A program made the translations under genes and the position numbers. A DNA stretch of 64,000 nt, taken from NCBI GenBank assembly GCA_030737835.1, contig CM060848.1, positions 13,252,323 through 13,316,322 of the forward strand, in the 5' to 3' direction. The notes under the pieces were generated by a model, which had not been told where the DNA came from, searched no databases, and was given only the letters and a program-made list of their open reading frames with translations. The DNA is from Acorus gramineus. Taxonomy: Eukaryota; Streptophyta; Magnoliopsida; Acorales; Acoraceae. This document shows, piece by piece, positions 23,301-35,300 of this stretch. Every line of letters starts with the position of its first letter. The first letter of the stretch is position 1.

Positions 23301-26300
23301 CGATAAAAAATTACTTCAATTCCAAAGTAAATATGTTTGTCAAAGCTATGTCCTGATGACTAATAAGTAGACATAAAAAAGGGCTGAATCCTTGAAACAT
23401 ACAATGTTAGCGATATTAGTGAACGGAACATCAAGCAAAGTCATCGATTTCTCAATTTCATCAAGGATTCCTAGATAAGATTTTCCATTCTGCCTGCATG
23501 ACATACAATCAAAAACAACTTGAACAACTTTAATAATAATGTGAAATGCAGAATCTTACTATTATAAGATATACACAGTACTCATGAATATCAACCATAA
23601 CACATCAAAAACAGGGAAAAGATGGGCATTGAATCACTCTCCAAGTCTTTTTTTTATATATCTACAATTTACCTTTTGTATATTTTATTTATGACAGATG
23701 ATTGGCATAATAAATTCTTATAGTCAGATGGAATTGTTTGCCCATGTACTGTTGCCCTTGCCTGATCCGTTTACTGGAAACTTGATATGGAAGACCATAA
23801 TATAAAGAACAAATGAAATATATTGACCATGTGCACTAGCTTATAAGAACCCTATAATCATCATCCACGTAAGATGTTTTCACAATGCATAATCACTTTG
23901 TAAACATTCAAATATTCTCACCGAGTCTAATTAATTTCAGGATATAGAAAAGAATACTGTAACCACAACAACACAAAAAAATTCAAAATGCATGGAAAAT
24001 AAAAAAAAAAGAAACAATGGACAAGTGGAATTTGTAATTCATTAAATATTGGAAAACAGGAACCACCATCAGTGAAAGTGAAACAAGAAAATGCCAAGGA
24101 ACAATCAATTACAATTTTTGTGTGTTTTAGCAATTCTTATTTCACATGCTCTTTCTGTGCATTCCCATCAAGTTTTTCACATTGTATTTCAAATCCCTAT
24201 GGACTTGTACAGCCATTAACTCATTGGGATAAGCAAATCACATTCTGTTTCGTAAGACCTCTCTCTGAAACCATTGCTTTAAATATGAAATTCAAATTCC
24301 TGTAATTCTGAACAGAGAAGTAAGAAACAAGTCATTTAACAACACCTGTATGTACAAACAACATAGCCTTTCCCCACTTTGCTCTTAATGAAATCATACG
24401 AGCTGATGCCAAACACCCAAAGAGGCCTTGTGAATTCCGCGTCCATGTCGTAAACAGCAACTACTTCATTAGTGTGCTCAACCTGTCCTCAAAATAACAA
24501 ATGGCCAAGGAAAAATGAATTTGCAGCTGAATGATTAGAGAAAACAATTTTTTTGACAAGTAAAAGAAGGCATTTTCTATTGTGAAGAAAAGTTGGAGCC
24601 ATAGTTTTAAGTGTGCCGGCATGTGTGGCCGCGCGTGCCTTTTTAGAACCCCACGACATATGATTTGGCATGTGCGGTTTCTACGGTGAAACAATTCGAG
24701 CGGTCCTACTGCCATTCGAATTCAAACGATAGTTCAAACATTCAAAAAATGAACGCTCTCAGAACGAATTCCGTTCGAACAACGTTCAAACGACAGTTTA
24801 AAAAAATAAAAGAACGACTATTCGAACGAACCTATGTGCGGCCGCATATATAGTAGTTCAAACGTTCAAAAAATGAACGCTCTCAGAACCACTGTTTTAA
24901 ATCGCGAACGATATATTGATATATCGATCGATATATCGGTTTCGCCGACGAAAACGATAAATCGCGGGGGTTTCGCCAGTTTTATCGAAATCACACTGAC
25001 GTCATGCTGACGTCAGCGCTATATCATCGATATATCGATCACTGTCGATATATCGACTAGTCGGGTCGGGTGACCAACCCGACCTGACTGCGTAAATTTT
25101 TTTTTTTTTTTTTAAATTCAAGCCGTTGTGGCCCCAACGGCTTTATAGCCGTTTGGGGGGGGGGGGGGGTTTGTTGAAAACCCCCCATCAACATTTATTT
25201 TTTAAATTTTGGTTCTTCTTTCCCCAATCCTATAAATACTCTCCCAAACCCTCATTCTCACCACAACAACTCAATACACATCTTCTCTACCATTCAATCA
25301 CTCTCATACAATCTCTACTCTCTCATTTAGCAAACAATTTCTTCCCAAGATTCCTCAATCCCAAAAGAAACCAAAAATCCACAAAAAAAAATCCAAAAAT
25401 CCATCAAAAATCCAAAAATTTCCTTTCTTGGTGGAGATATTGGTGGACTACTTGGAGGACTTTGGTGGAGTTCTTGGAGGCTTTTGGTGGAGGCTTTGGA
25501 AGCTTTTGGAGGAAGACTTCTCCTCTTTCAATTTTTCTCCTATTTTTAGAGGTATTTATTCTTTGCACTTAGTAGAGTTTTTTTAGAAAGTAGTTAAAGT
25601 AGCATCATCCACTTAATTAAATAATCAATATTTAATTTTTTGAAACCTAAAAAATTATTTTTGAAAAAAATGTCTTCTTCTGGAGCTAGTTCATCTAATC
25701 TAAGACCGGCTAATACAAAAGACCCTGCATGGAAATATGGAGAATATAAAAGTGCTACTGAAAAACATATTGTCAAATGTTTACTTTGCTCACATCTATG
25801 TAGTGGTGGCATAACCAGACTCAAAGAACACATATTGCATTCACCAGGAGCTAATGCTAAACCATGCCCTAAAACAACACCAGAAATTAGAAAAGAAATA
25901 GAACAGTTCATGAATAAAAAATCTGAGAATAAATGTAGAAGAGGTTCATTTTATTCTGAAGATTTTGCTAGAGACATAGGAGATGAACAACCACATGTAG
26001 GTGATGATGATGTAATAGAAATTGGTGGTCCTAGTTCAAGGCCTCCTCCATCCAAACAAAGAAGGAAAAACACTAGGTCCTATGGATTTATTTTGTAGAG
26101 GTAATGTTGAAGATGTAGTTGATCAAAGATTAAGAGGAGGCCCTGGACAAACAACTTTAGAAAATAGGTTAAAAAAGAAGAAAGGAAAAATGCAATTCAG
26201 AAGATAGCTAGATGGGCAATCACTGCAGGTGTATCTTTTCATGCATTAACCTCACGTTCTTTTCATGTTGCATTAGAAGTAATAGGTAGATTTGGGTCTG

Positions 26301-29300
26301 GTTTATCCCCACCATCGATGCATGAGATAAGTGAAACATGTTTGCTAGACGAGGTAAGAGAAACTCATAAGATTTTAGAGATACATAAAAGACATTAGAA
26401 AACTTACGGTTGTACACTAATGTGTGATGGATGGACTGATAGGAGACAGATCATTAATTAACTTTTTAGCTAATTCTCCAAAAGAAATCATGTTTTTGAA
26501 ATCCATTGATGCATCTGCACATTCACACACTGCAATATATTTGTTTAAATAAATAAATGATGTTATTGAAAATATTATTGGAAAAGAAAATGTTGTTCAA
26601 ATTATAATCGATAAGTTGCTAATTATAAAGCTGCATGTGAATTAGTGATAGAGAGACACCCCACAATATTTTGGACACCATGTGTTGCACATTATATTGA
26701 TTTAATTTTGGAAGATATTGGTAAGATGCATATTAGAACTATTAGTTTAGCTAGAAGAATTATTGTTTTCATTTATGCAAACACAATTATTGCATATAAT
26801 GAGATTGTTTTGCAATGGAGATATTGTTAGGCCATGACCCACTAGATTTGCCATATCATTCTTAACTTTGCAATCACTTTGACAACATAAGAATGCACTT
26901 AGGACACTCATGGTAGCAGAGGAATGGACAAAGAGCAAGTGGTGCAACCTTAGAACCGGAAAACAAACAGAAAGAACTATTCTGGAAAAGTGTACAACGA
27001 GCCCTTCACGTTGGAATTCCTCTGGTCCATGTCTTGAGATTAGTTGATGGAGATGAGAAACCCTCTATGGGCTACTTATACAATGCAATGGATAGGGCCA
27101 AAGAAAAAATTAAGGAAAACTATCAGTATAGAGTCTATAGGCCACTGCAATATGACCCTGTTATTGAGGTAATAGAAGAAAGATGGAGTCGTCAGATGTC
27201 GTCTGACCTTTACCATGCAGGATTTGTCCTTAACCCCGAAGTATGGTTTAAGATCGCGGACCGGGACGCGGCAGTCCAAACACATATGCTTCGTTGTGTG
27301 CAGGCAATGGCGAAGATGGAGCCAGATCCGGAGGTGCAAGACAGACTGCAAAAACAACTGGGTTATTATTTACAGGAAAGTGGACCGTTCAGTTGGGGAA
27401 CCATCGTGAGAGCAAGGGACAACACAATCCCAGTCAGTTGGGGGCGAGGTACCGGAGTTGAGGAAGGTCGCCATCAAAATTCTTGAGCTCACTTGTTCAT
27501 CTTCCGGTTGTAAGAGAAACTGGAGCGCATTTGAAAATGTGAGTTGTCCTTACAAATTTATGAAATACGATTTTTAAAATTGATCTACTTTATAAAATTT
27601 AACTTTAATTTTCTTGCTTTTAACAGTTACACGAGGAATCGGTTGAAGCAAAAAAAGTTGAATGATTTGGTGTTCGTGCAATACAATAAAAAATTGCATG
27701 AGCATTTCCTAAATCTTCAACGTAACCCAGCACATGAAGATCCAATCAATTTGAATTCATTGGAAGACGACAACGAGTGGTTTATGGATGTCGACGGCCC
27801 AGTATTCCAAGGTGAAGACTTGACATGGTCTCAAGTGGAGCATCAAGCATACGGCGACACCATAGAACATCAACGCCAGAGACGATCCACGCAGCAGACT
27901 CAGCAATCTTAAGGTGCAAGACGACGTGGGAAACGGCCGATCATTGAGGAGCCTGAAGATGAGGACGACGACGATGATGAAGAAGATGAAGTCATCCCAG
28001 CAACACAATTTCAGGGCCAAGAAGGAGTTGGATCATCAGATGAAACAAGAGATGTGGATAATGAAATTCAGGAAGAAGACACATATTCGGATGACAATAA
28101 CGGTGGACACGGCGGCAATGATGGTGGTGGCACCTCTTATGGTTATGGCACACCATTAGGTGGAACCCAGGGAGGGGAGTTTGTAACCAGTACAATGGAT
28201 TATCTATTTAAATAAAATTTCTTCACTTTTATAGTTTTATGTTGTAGTTAATTAGTTATGCATTTTTATTTCAAACCAAAACCATTGTAAAATTATTAAT
28301 ATCTTCATATAAAATTATTCTTATTCATTTTCATTATTTTCCCCAATTTTCTATCTTTTTTTTGCTTTTTTTTTCAGTTTTTTTCCATTTTTTTTCAAAA
28401 AAAAAAAAAACGGCCAATCGATATATCAATTGGAGCCTAATCTATTTATCGATTATATCGATATTTAAAACACTGCTCAGAACGAATTCCGTTCTAACAG
28501 CGTTCGAACGATAGTTTAAAAAAATAAAAGAACGACTATTCGAACGGACCTATGTGCGACTGCATATATAGCATATGCAGCCGTACATGTGATTTGGACC
28601 CCAACTGCACATGCAGACCGCAATTAATTTAAAACATTGGTTGGAGCAATCTTTTTAATTAAAAAGCCTTGAACAAAAGGAGATGAGTAATCTCTGAATA
28701 AAAATTATAAGAAAATGAAAAGGAAAAGCAAGATTAGATCAAAAGAGCCTGGTTTTGTTGTGGGATTGAAAATGCTTTTGGTAGATGTCTCTTCTACCAT
28801 TAGCATCTTTCCAATGGGGCCTTTTTCTAATTTTGTGTTTTTCTTTTAATTTATGTTCTCCGGCATTCTCTTCAACCTATCTTTTCTCAGAAGAAAAAAA
28901 AAAGATACGATCAAAAGAGAACTCCTCCAAAGCTTGATTTACTCCCAAAGTGATCCCACCCGAACCCCTCATCACCCATAATGGTGGAATGCATATCCCC
29001 AAGGATCAAAAGAATCCATGTTCTAAGATTGAGGTGATGGCGCCCAATTATTCTCCACGCACATCCTCTTCTGTTGGAAGATACATTCATTGCGCACTTA
29101 ATCAAATATCCATCATACAGCATAAAGAACTAGCCATGGGAATTTTGCAATATTTCTTTGCGCCTATGGAATCATTTCCACATGCCATCAAAGGGAGAAC
29201 TTAGACCCTAAGAAACGCACCATTCTCTCAAATTCAACCACTAAGGAAGCACCCAAAAAAGGTGATTTCTTGCTTCTTCTTATTGGAGTTATTGGATAGG

Positions 29301-32300
29301 CCTGTTGTTGGGCCTATTCCCGGAGGCCCGGGGGTTGGGGGGCAACGCCCCCCATGGGCCGCATTTTTGTCATAGGTATTTTGGTCTTTTTCTGTTTTAG
29401 GGTTTGTACATCTTGTAACTATATAAGGGACCTTTCGGCCTCCATTACGTTATACACATTATTCCATTTATTTCTTCTTGGTATCAGAGCCACAAAGAAA
29501 CCCTAGGGTTTCACGATTTTTTTTCCATCACGGGTCGTGGTGATCTCTATTATCTTTTCCTCTCTCGGGTCGAGATTTGAGGTTCGCAATGGACAAAACG
29601 CCGAAGGACCCCACGCCACTGTCGGGTGTGGAGATCAAGGACACCACCATTCCGTTAGGGCACAATTCTCATGCTCAACGGATTACCACCGTGCTTCTTG
29701 ATGGACGAAATTATCCGTCCTGGTCGCGTTCTGTTCGATTATATTTGGGTAGTCGAGGTATGTCAGGCCTTCTTCTTGGCACCATTAACAAGCCAGCAGA
29801 AACCGATACGACTTTCAATCAGTGGGAGATCAACAACTGTACGGTTCTAGGTTGGCTTTTCAACTCCATGGAGACCCGGATCTACAATATGTTCATGTAT
29901 CATGATACGGTCGACTCTCTATGGGCTGCGTTGAAGAAGACCTATGGTCATGCCAGGAATGACTCACGGATCTATGAGTTGTACAAGGATATTGCCCAGG
30001 CCACCCAAGGTACCCAATCAGTTACCGATTATTTTGGATTTCTGCAGGCTCGTTGGGAGGAACTTGCCCACTATGAGCCTCTCTCGGAGTTGCCTAAGGA
30101 GGCTGCCACGATTGTGGTTGGCCGACTACAACGCCAACAGACATATGCGTTTCTTATGGGCCTTCGATCAGAGTTCGAATCTCTTCGTGTTCAGATCTTG
30201 AATACCACACCACTTCCTTCTCTATTCGAGGCATTTGCTATTATTGAGGGTGATGAGCATCGCCGTCAGATCTCTTCCTCAGCGACCACTGGAACCCTCG
30301 GTGATCAGATGGCATTGGCGGCCACTTTTGGATATGACTCTCGCGGCCACGGGGATAGTGGTCGCGGTCGTGGTCGTGGACGTGGACGCGGCAATATTGT
30401 GACTTGTGGCCACTGTGGGAAAACAGGGCATGAAAAAGTCAGATGTTTTCTTCTGTACCCACACTTGATGCGATCTCGCAATGTTGGAGCTCCTTCGTCT
30501 GCCCCTCGTGCTGCTGTTGCTGATGCCTCAGTTCCGGGTGATGCCCCCTCTGCTCCATCTGGGTCCTTTGATATGCGTAATATTCAGAACCATATTGATG
30601 CTATGGTTCGGGAGAGTCTTGCCTCTCATGTCTCTCATGCTGGTCTCTCTAATGCTGGTCCAACATCCTCTGCTGCTTCTTCCTCTACCTCAGGTATCCC
30701 CTCCGCCTACCATGTTAACCAATCAGGGTCTCCTACTTGGGTCATTGATTCAGGCGCTACAGAACACATGTCTGGTGAGTCTCGATTGTTTGTTTCCTTG
30801 ACATCACCTTCTATGCACAGAGAGGTAAGCCTTGCTGATGGCTCACTTACACCTGTCATCAATAAGGGTACCGTTCCTTTATCTTCCTTTTTATCATTAC
30901 ACTCTGTGTTACATGTTCCCAATCTTGCTCTTAACCTTCTTTCTGTTAGCCAATTGACTAAGGCTTTGAACTGTTCAGTGACTTTTTACCCTGATCATTG
31001 CGTTTTTCAGGACCTGAGTACACGGAGGATTTTTGGCAAGGGGTATGAGAGAGATGGCCTTTACGTCTTCGGAGAACCACCCACCACGGCCCATGCTTCC
31101 ATTTTGTCCACCGATCATTCGCATAGTTTTTCTTTACAATCTCTAGATTTATGGCATGCTCGTTTAGGACATGCCAATTTTCAGCATCTATGTTCTTTAT
31201 TTCCTACTTTTCGCTCTTCATGTAAGACTCATAAATTTCAATGTGCTGTGTGTGAGCTTTCTAAACATACCCGTACTACTTATATTTCTCGCATGAATAA
31301 AGCTTCTGGGTTGTTTGATTTGATTCATTCTGATGTGTGGGGTCCCTCTCCTGTTACTGCTTTTGGTGGTCATAGATATTACTTGACATTCATTGATGAT
31401 TTTTCTAGATATACTTGGGTTTATCTTCTTAAATCTCGGTCTGAGGTATCCTCTCAGTGTATTAATTTTTTACGCATGATTAAAACACAGTTTAACATTA
31501 CTGTCAAGAGTATCAGGTCTGATAATGGGGGGGAGTATGTCTCGGATTCTTTTCGGTCTCATCTGAATGAGTTGGGAATCCTTCAACAGTTGACTTGTCC
31601 ATATACACCTGAGCAGAATGGGGTGGCGGAACGCAAGAATCGTCATCTCATGAATGTGGTTCGTTGTCTCCTTCGAGGAATGAGTGTTCCAAAGTCCTAT
31701 TGGAGTATGACAGTCCTCACTGCTGCTTTTTTGACTAATCGGACTCTCAGTCGTACTTTAGGAGGTCAAGTTCCCTTCCATGTTTTGTATCCTGGTCGTA
31801 CTCTTTTCCCCATCACTCCTCGAGTCTTCGGGTGTACTTGTTTTGTTCAGGATAGGGGCCTTCACGCACCAAGCTTGATGATAAGTCTATACGTTGTGTT
31901 TTCCTTGGTTATTCCACCATGTCCAAAGGATATAGATGCTATGATCCTATTTCTCGGAGATTGTTCCATTCCCTTGATGTTACATTTTTTGAGGATGTGC
32001 CATATTTTTCTGACACGGTTCTGCAACATTCTTCTTCACCAGTTCGACCGGCATCATTTTTTCAGCCATTGCCTTTGCCACAGCCACGGTCGCCACCACC
32101 ACAGTCGTTCCATCCACAGTCATCACCACCACAGTCTCCTCTTATTGTATACACTCGTAGACCTCGACCACCTCTCTCTCCTGCTCACTTGTCGACATCC
32201 TCCTCGGACTCAGGTATATCCTCTTCCTTGATCACTCCATATTCTGTTTCTGATTTGCCTCCATCTGACTCTGATGTACCTATTGCTCTTCGCAAAGGTC

Positions 32301-35300
32301 GTCGGAGTTGTGTCACTGCTCATCCTCTTGCCCAGTTTGTTTCTTATCAGGGACTTTCAGATTCCTACAGAGCTTACCTAGCTGCTACATCGTCTATCCG
32401 TATTCCTCGTACTGTAATTGAGGCATTACAGGATCCTCTTTGGACCGCCGCTATGACCGCAGAGATGGATGCCTTGCAGAAAAATCATACGTGGGCGTTA
32501 GTTGATCTTCCACCAGGGGAGAGAACTGTTGGCTGTCGATGGGTTTTCACAGTAAAATACAAGGCTGATGGGGCTGTTGAGCGCTATAAGGCACGCCTTG
32601 TTGCAAAAGGTTTCACTCAGACTCCAGGGAAGGATTTCCATGCTACATTTGCTCCTGTTGCCAAGCTGACTACTGTTCGGCTTCTTGTCTCTCTTGCTGC
32701 TTGTCACAACTGGCCTCTTCATCAGATGGATGTGAAGAATGCTTTTCTTCATGGCGACTTGACAGAGAAAATTTATATGGATCCTCCGCCTGGTTTTCGT
32801 CTTCAGGGGGAGTATTCCGGGAAGGTCTGTCTTCTTCTCAAGTCTCTATATGGACTGAAGCAATCACCGAGAGCATGGTTTCAAAGATTCAGTGTAATCA
32901 TTCTCTCTCTTGGATTCACTCGTTGTCATGCTGATCATACTTGCTTCATTCGTCGAAGTAATGGACGGTGCACCATTGTTCTAGTTTACGTGGATGATAT
33001 CATTATCACAGGAGATGATGCTGATTACATTGTTAGAGTGAAGACTGAGCTTGGACATGTTTGATGTGAAGGATTTAGGTCCTCTTCGGTATTTTTTGGG
33101 GATTGAGATTGCTCGCTCACGCCATGGTATTTCACTCTCCCAGCGAAAATACACTCTTGACCTTCTTGAGGATACCGGTATGCTTGGATGTCGCCCTGCC
33201 ACTTCTCCTATGGACCAGAACCATCGCCTTCATGTTGAATCAGGCGACCTTCTACCAGATCCTTCTTTGTATCAGCGTCTAGTGGGACGTTTGATTTACT
33301 TGACGAATACTAGACCTGATTTGACTTTTGCTGTCAGCGTGGTGAGTCAATTCATGCATGCCCCACGGACTTCTCACCTAGATGCTGTTTACCGGATTCT
33401 TCGATACTTGAAGTCATGCCCAGGTCTTGGCTTATTCTATGCTACTAGTGCTCAGCCTATCATTTCTTGTTACACTGATGCAGATTATGCTGGTTCACTC
33501 ACTGATCGTCGATCCACCTCCGGTTTCTGTACTTTCCATGGGGACAACCTTATTTCCTGGAAAAGTAAAAAACAGAGTGTTGTCTCTCGTTCTTCTGCTG
33601 AGGCAGAATATCGTGCCATGGCCCAAGGCACATGTGAGATCATTTGGTTGCGCTCTCTTTTGACAGAGTTGGGATTCCCTGTAGCTGGTTCATCTACTTT
33701 GTTTTGTGATAACCGATCTGCCATTATGCTTGCCTCAGACTCAGTTCTTCATGAGCGGACCAAACACATTGAGGTTGACATTCACTTTCTTCGAGAGAAA
33801 GTACAGTCAGGCGCCATTGACACAGCATTTGTCTCTTCCAATGAGCAACTTGCTGATATGTTCACCAAGTCCGTTGGTCCCTCTGTTCTTCGTTCTAGCT
33901 TGATCAAGTTGGGCTTGATTGATATCTTCGCTCCAACTTGAGGGGGAGTATTGGAGTTATTGGATAGGCCTGTTGTTGGGCCTATTCCCGGAGGCCCGGG
34001 GGTTGGGGGGCAACGCCCCCCATGGGCCGCATTTTTGTCATGGGTATTTTGGTCTTTTTCTGTTTTAGGGTTTGTACATCTTGTAACTATATAAGGGACC
34101 TTTCGGCCTCCATTACGTAATACACATTATTCCATTTATTTCTTCTCTTCTTACCTCTTCTTCCCTACAGCAAAGCTCGCCCACTGCATTGCCATCCGTG
34201 ACCATTTCACCTAATTATTAAGGGCCCTCTCAAGAGTGAGGATCCACAAGAAACAATGGATCTTCAAAGGGGCAAGCGCACCCCAAATAAGGCACCCACG
34301 CCAAATAGTTGGAATTTCTTGGCGGGATGGATGATGAGCTTACGGTAGGTCTTCACGAAATAGCCAGAATGTGGATCCAATTTCCATATAATTGTATCCT
34401 CATATTCCAAATTTAATTCCACCTCTTGGAGGGCCGCAAGGAGAAAGAAAACTGACAATTTAACATCATTTAGATCCCGACGAAGAGGGGGCTCCAAATG
34501 ATAGAATTGTCACCCCAAGAGAATTATCCAAAATTTTATATTTATGTTCTAAAATGGATTACACACCCAACAGGGGACACACAAACTTGATCGAAAAAAT
34601 TTTAAATTTACTTGCATAATGATGTCTTTTGAACAAAGTAAGCTTGTGCTACTCTACAGTGCTTTTTCAGCTATTTAATCATGCTACCTGTCTGGTGTTC
34701 AGCCACTATGCCCCCTTCCCGCCCTAGAGCATTTTCTTTTTTGCATTTCCTTGTTATTTTTATTCCTTTTAGGAGATCCCTCATCTCCATTTTGTTCGAG
34801 AGGGTCATTTATCTCTATATGAAGCTCCTATCTTTTCCTCAAAAAAACCATTATAGCACACTACAACTTACTAAAATTTTCATGTTTAGGACGGAAGAAA
34901 TGTCTAACTGGGTATTTGTGAGACAAAATAAGATGTAAATATATGTGAATCTTAGCTTGCTGCAACTTGAACTCTTTTCACAAAAAGAAAACTCCCATGA
35001 TGAATGAGATTAGCTTAACAGAAACAACGTAATTGATTGTACATGTTAACCAACAGAAACTAGATATGTATAATGTCAATTAAAGAGCTACACATGCAAG
35101 TCCTTCAACTCATACCAAATCCGGTCATGTGGAATCATATCAAGAAAACTTAGAACAATAAAGATGCATCAATGAAATATAAATAATACACATTGAAACA
35201 CTACTACAATTCAATCCAATACAAACTTAAATTTCATGAGGTGAGCATTTTTACCCATTTATATAGATTCCAAAACCCACTTCCTCTATCAGTAATGAAA

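Larger units (their letters stand above)
24600..28639. mobile_element. hAT-type MITE, split by an internal hAT element
   Basis: The terminal inverted repeat is CATAGTTTTAA at left and CAATGTTTTAA (complement of the right end). It is flanked by the identical 8-bp duplication GTTGGAGC at 24592-24599 and 28640-28647, the hallmark size for hAT insertions. Without the inner element it would be about 446 bp. Its interior contains about 1.8 copies of a 124-bp tandem unit (TTCAAACGTTCAAAAAATGA ... CCTATGTGCGGCCGCATATA), starting at about 24729 and 24853. The inner element landed in the second unit. No coding capacity of its own. Confidence 0.9.
29281..34141 (+). mobile_element. Ty1/copia LTR retrotransposon, nearly intact
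   Basis: A 4,861-bp element with 193-bp LTRs that differ at only two sites (CATAGG/CATGGG and ACGTTATA/ACGTAATA). It is flanked by the 5-bp duplication CTTCT (29276-29280 and 34142-34146). Primer site and polypurine tract are in the expected places. Domain order gag, protease, integrase, RT, RNase H is that of copia. It sits inside a LINE fragment in intron 7 of the peptidase gene, antisense to it. The near-identical LTRs indicate a recent insertion. Confidence 0.96.
28650..34515 (-). mobile_element. LINE 3' fragment, split by the copia element
   Basis: Two halves flank the copia insertion. The 5' half at 34515-34147 has [10 protein letters not shown] ... [19 protein letters not shown], closely like the LINE at 58800-58650 (RRNLNDVEAM ... 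GVELKLEDEDVVIWKLAP). The 3' half at 29275-28650 includes the tail ending near CTCATCTCCTTTTGTTC. The 3' UTR wording matches the complete LINE at 57960-58060. Only about the last 1 kb of the LINE is present, with stops; it is a dead 5'-truncated copy. Confidence 0.75.
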
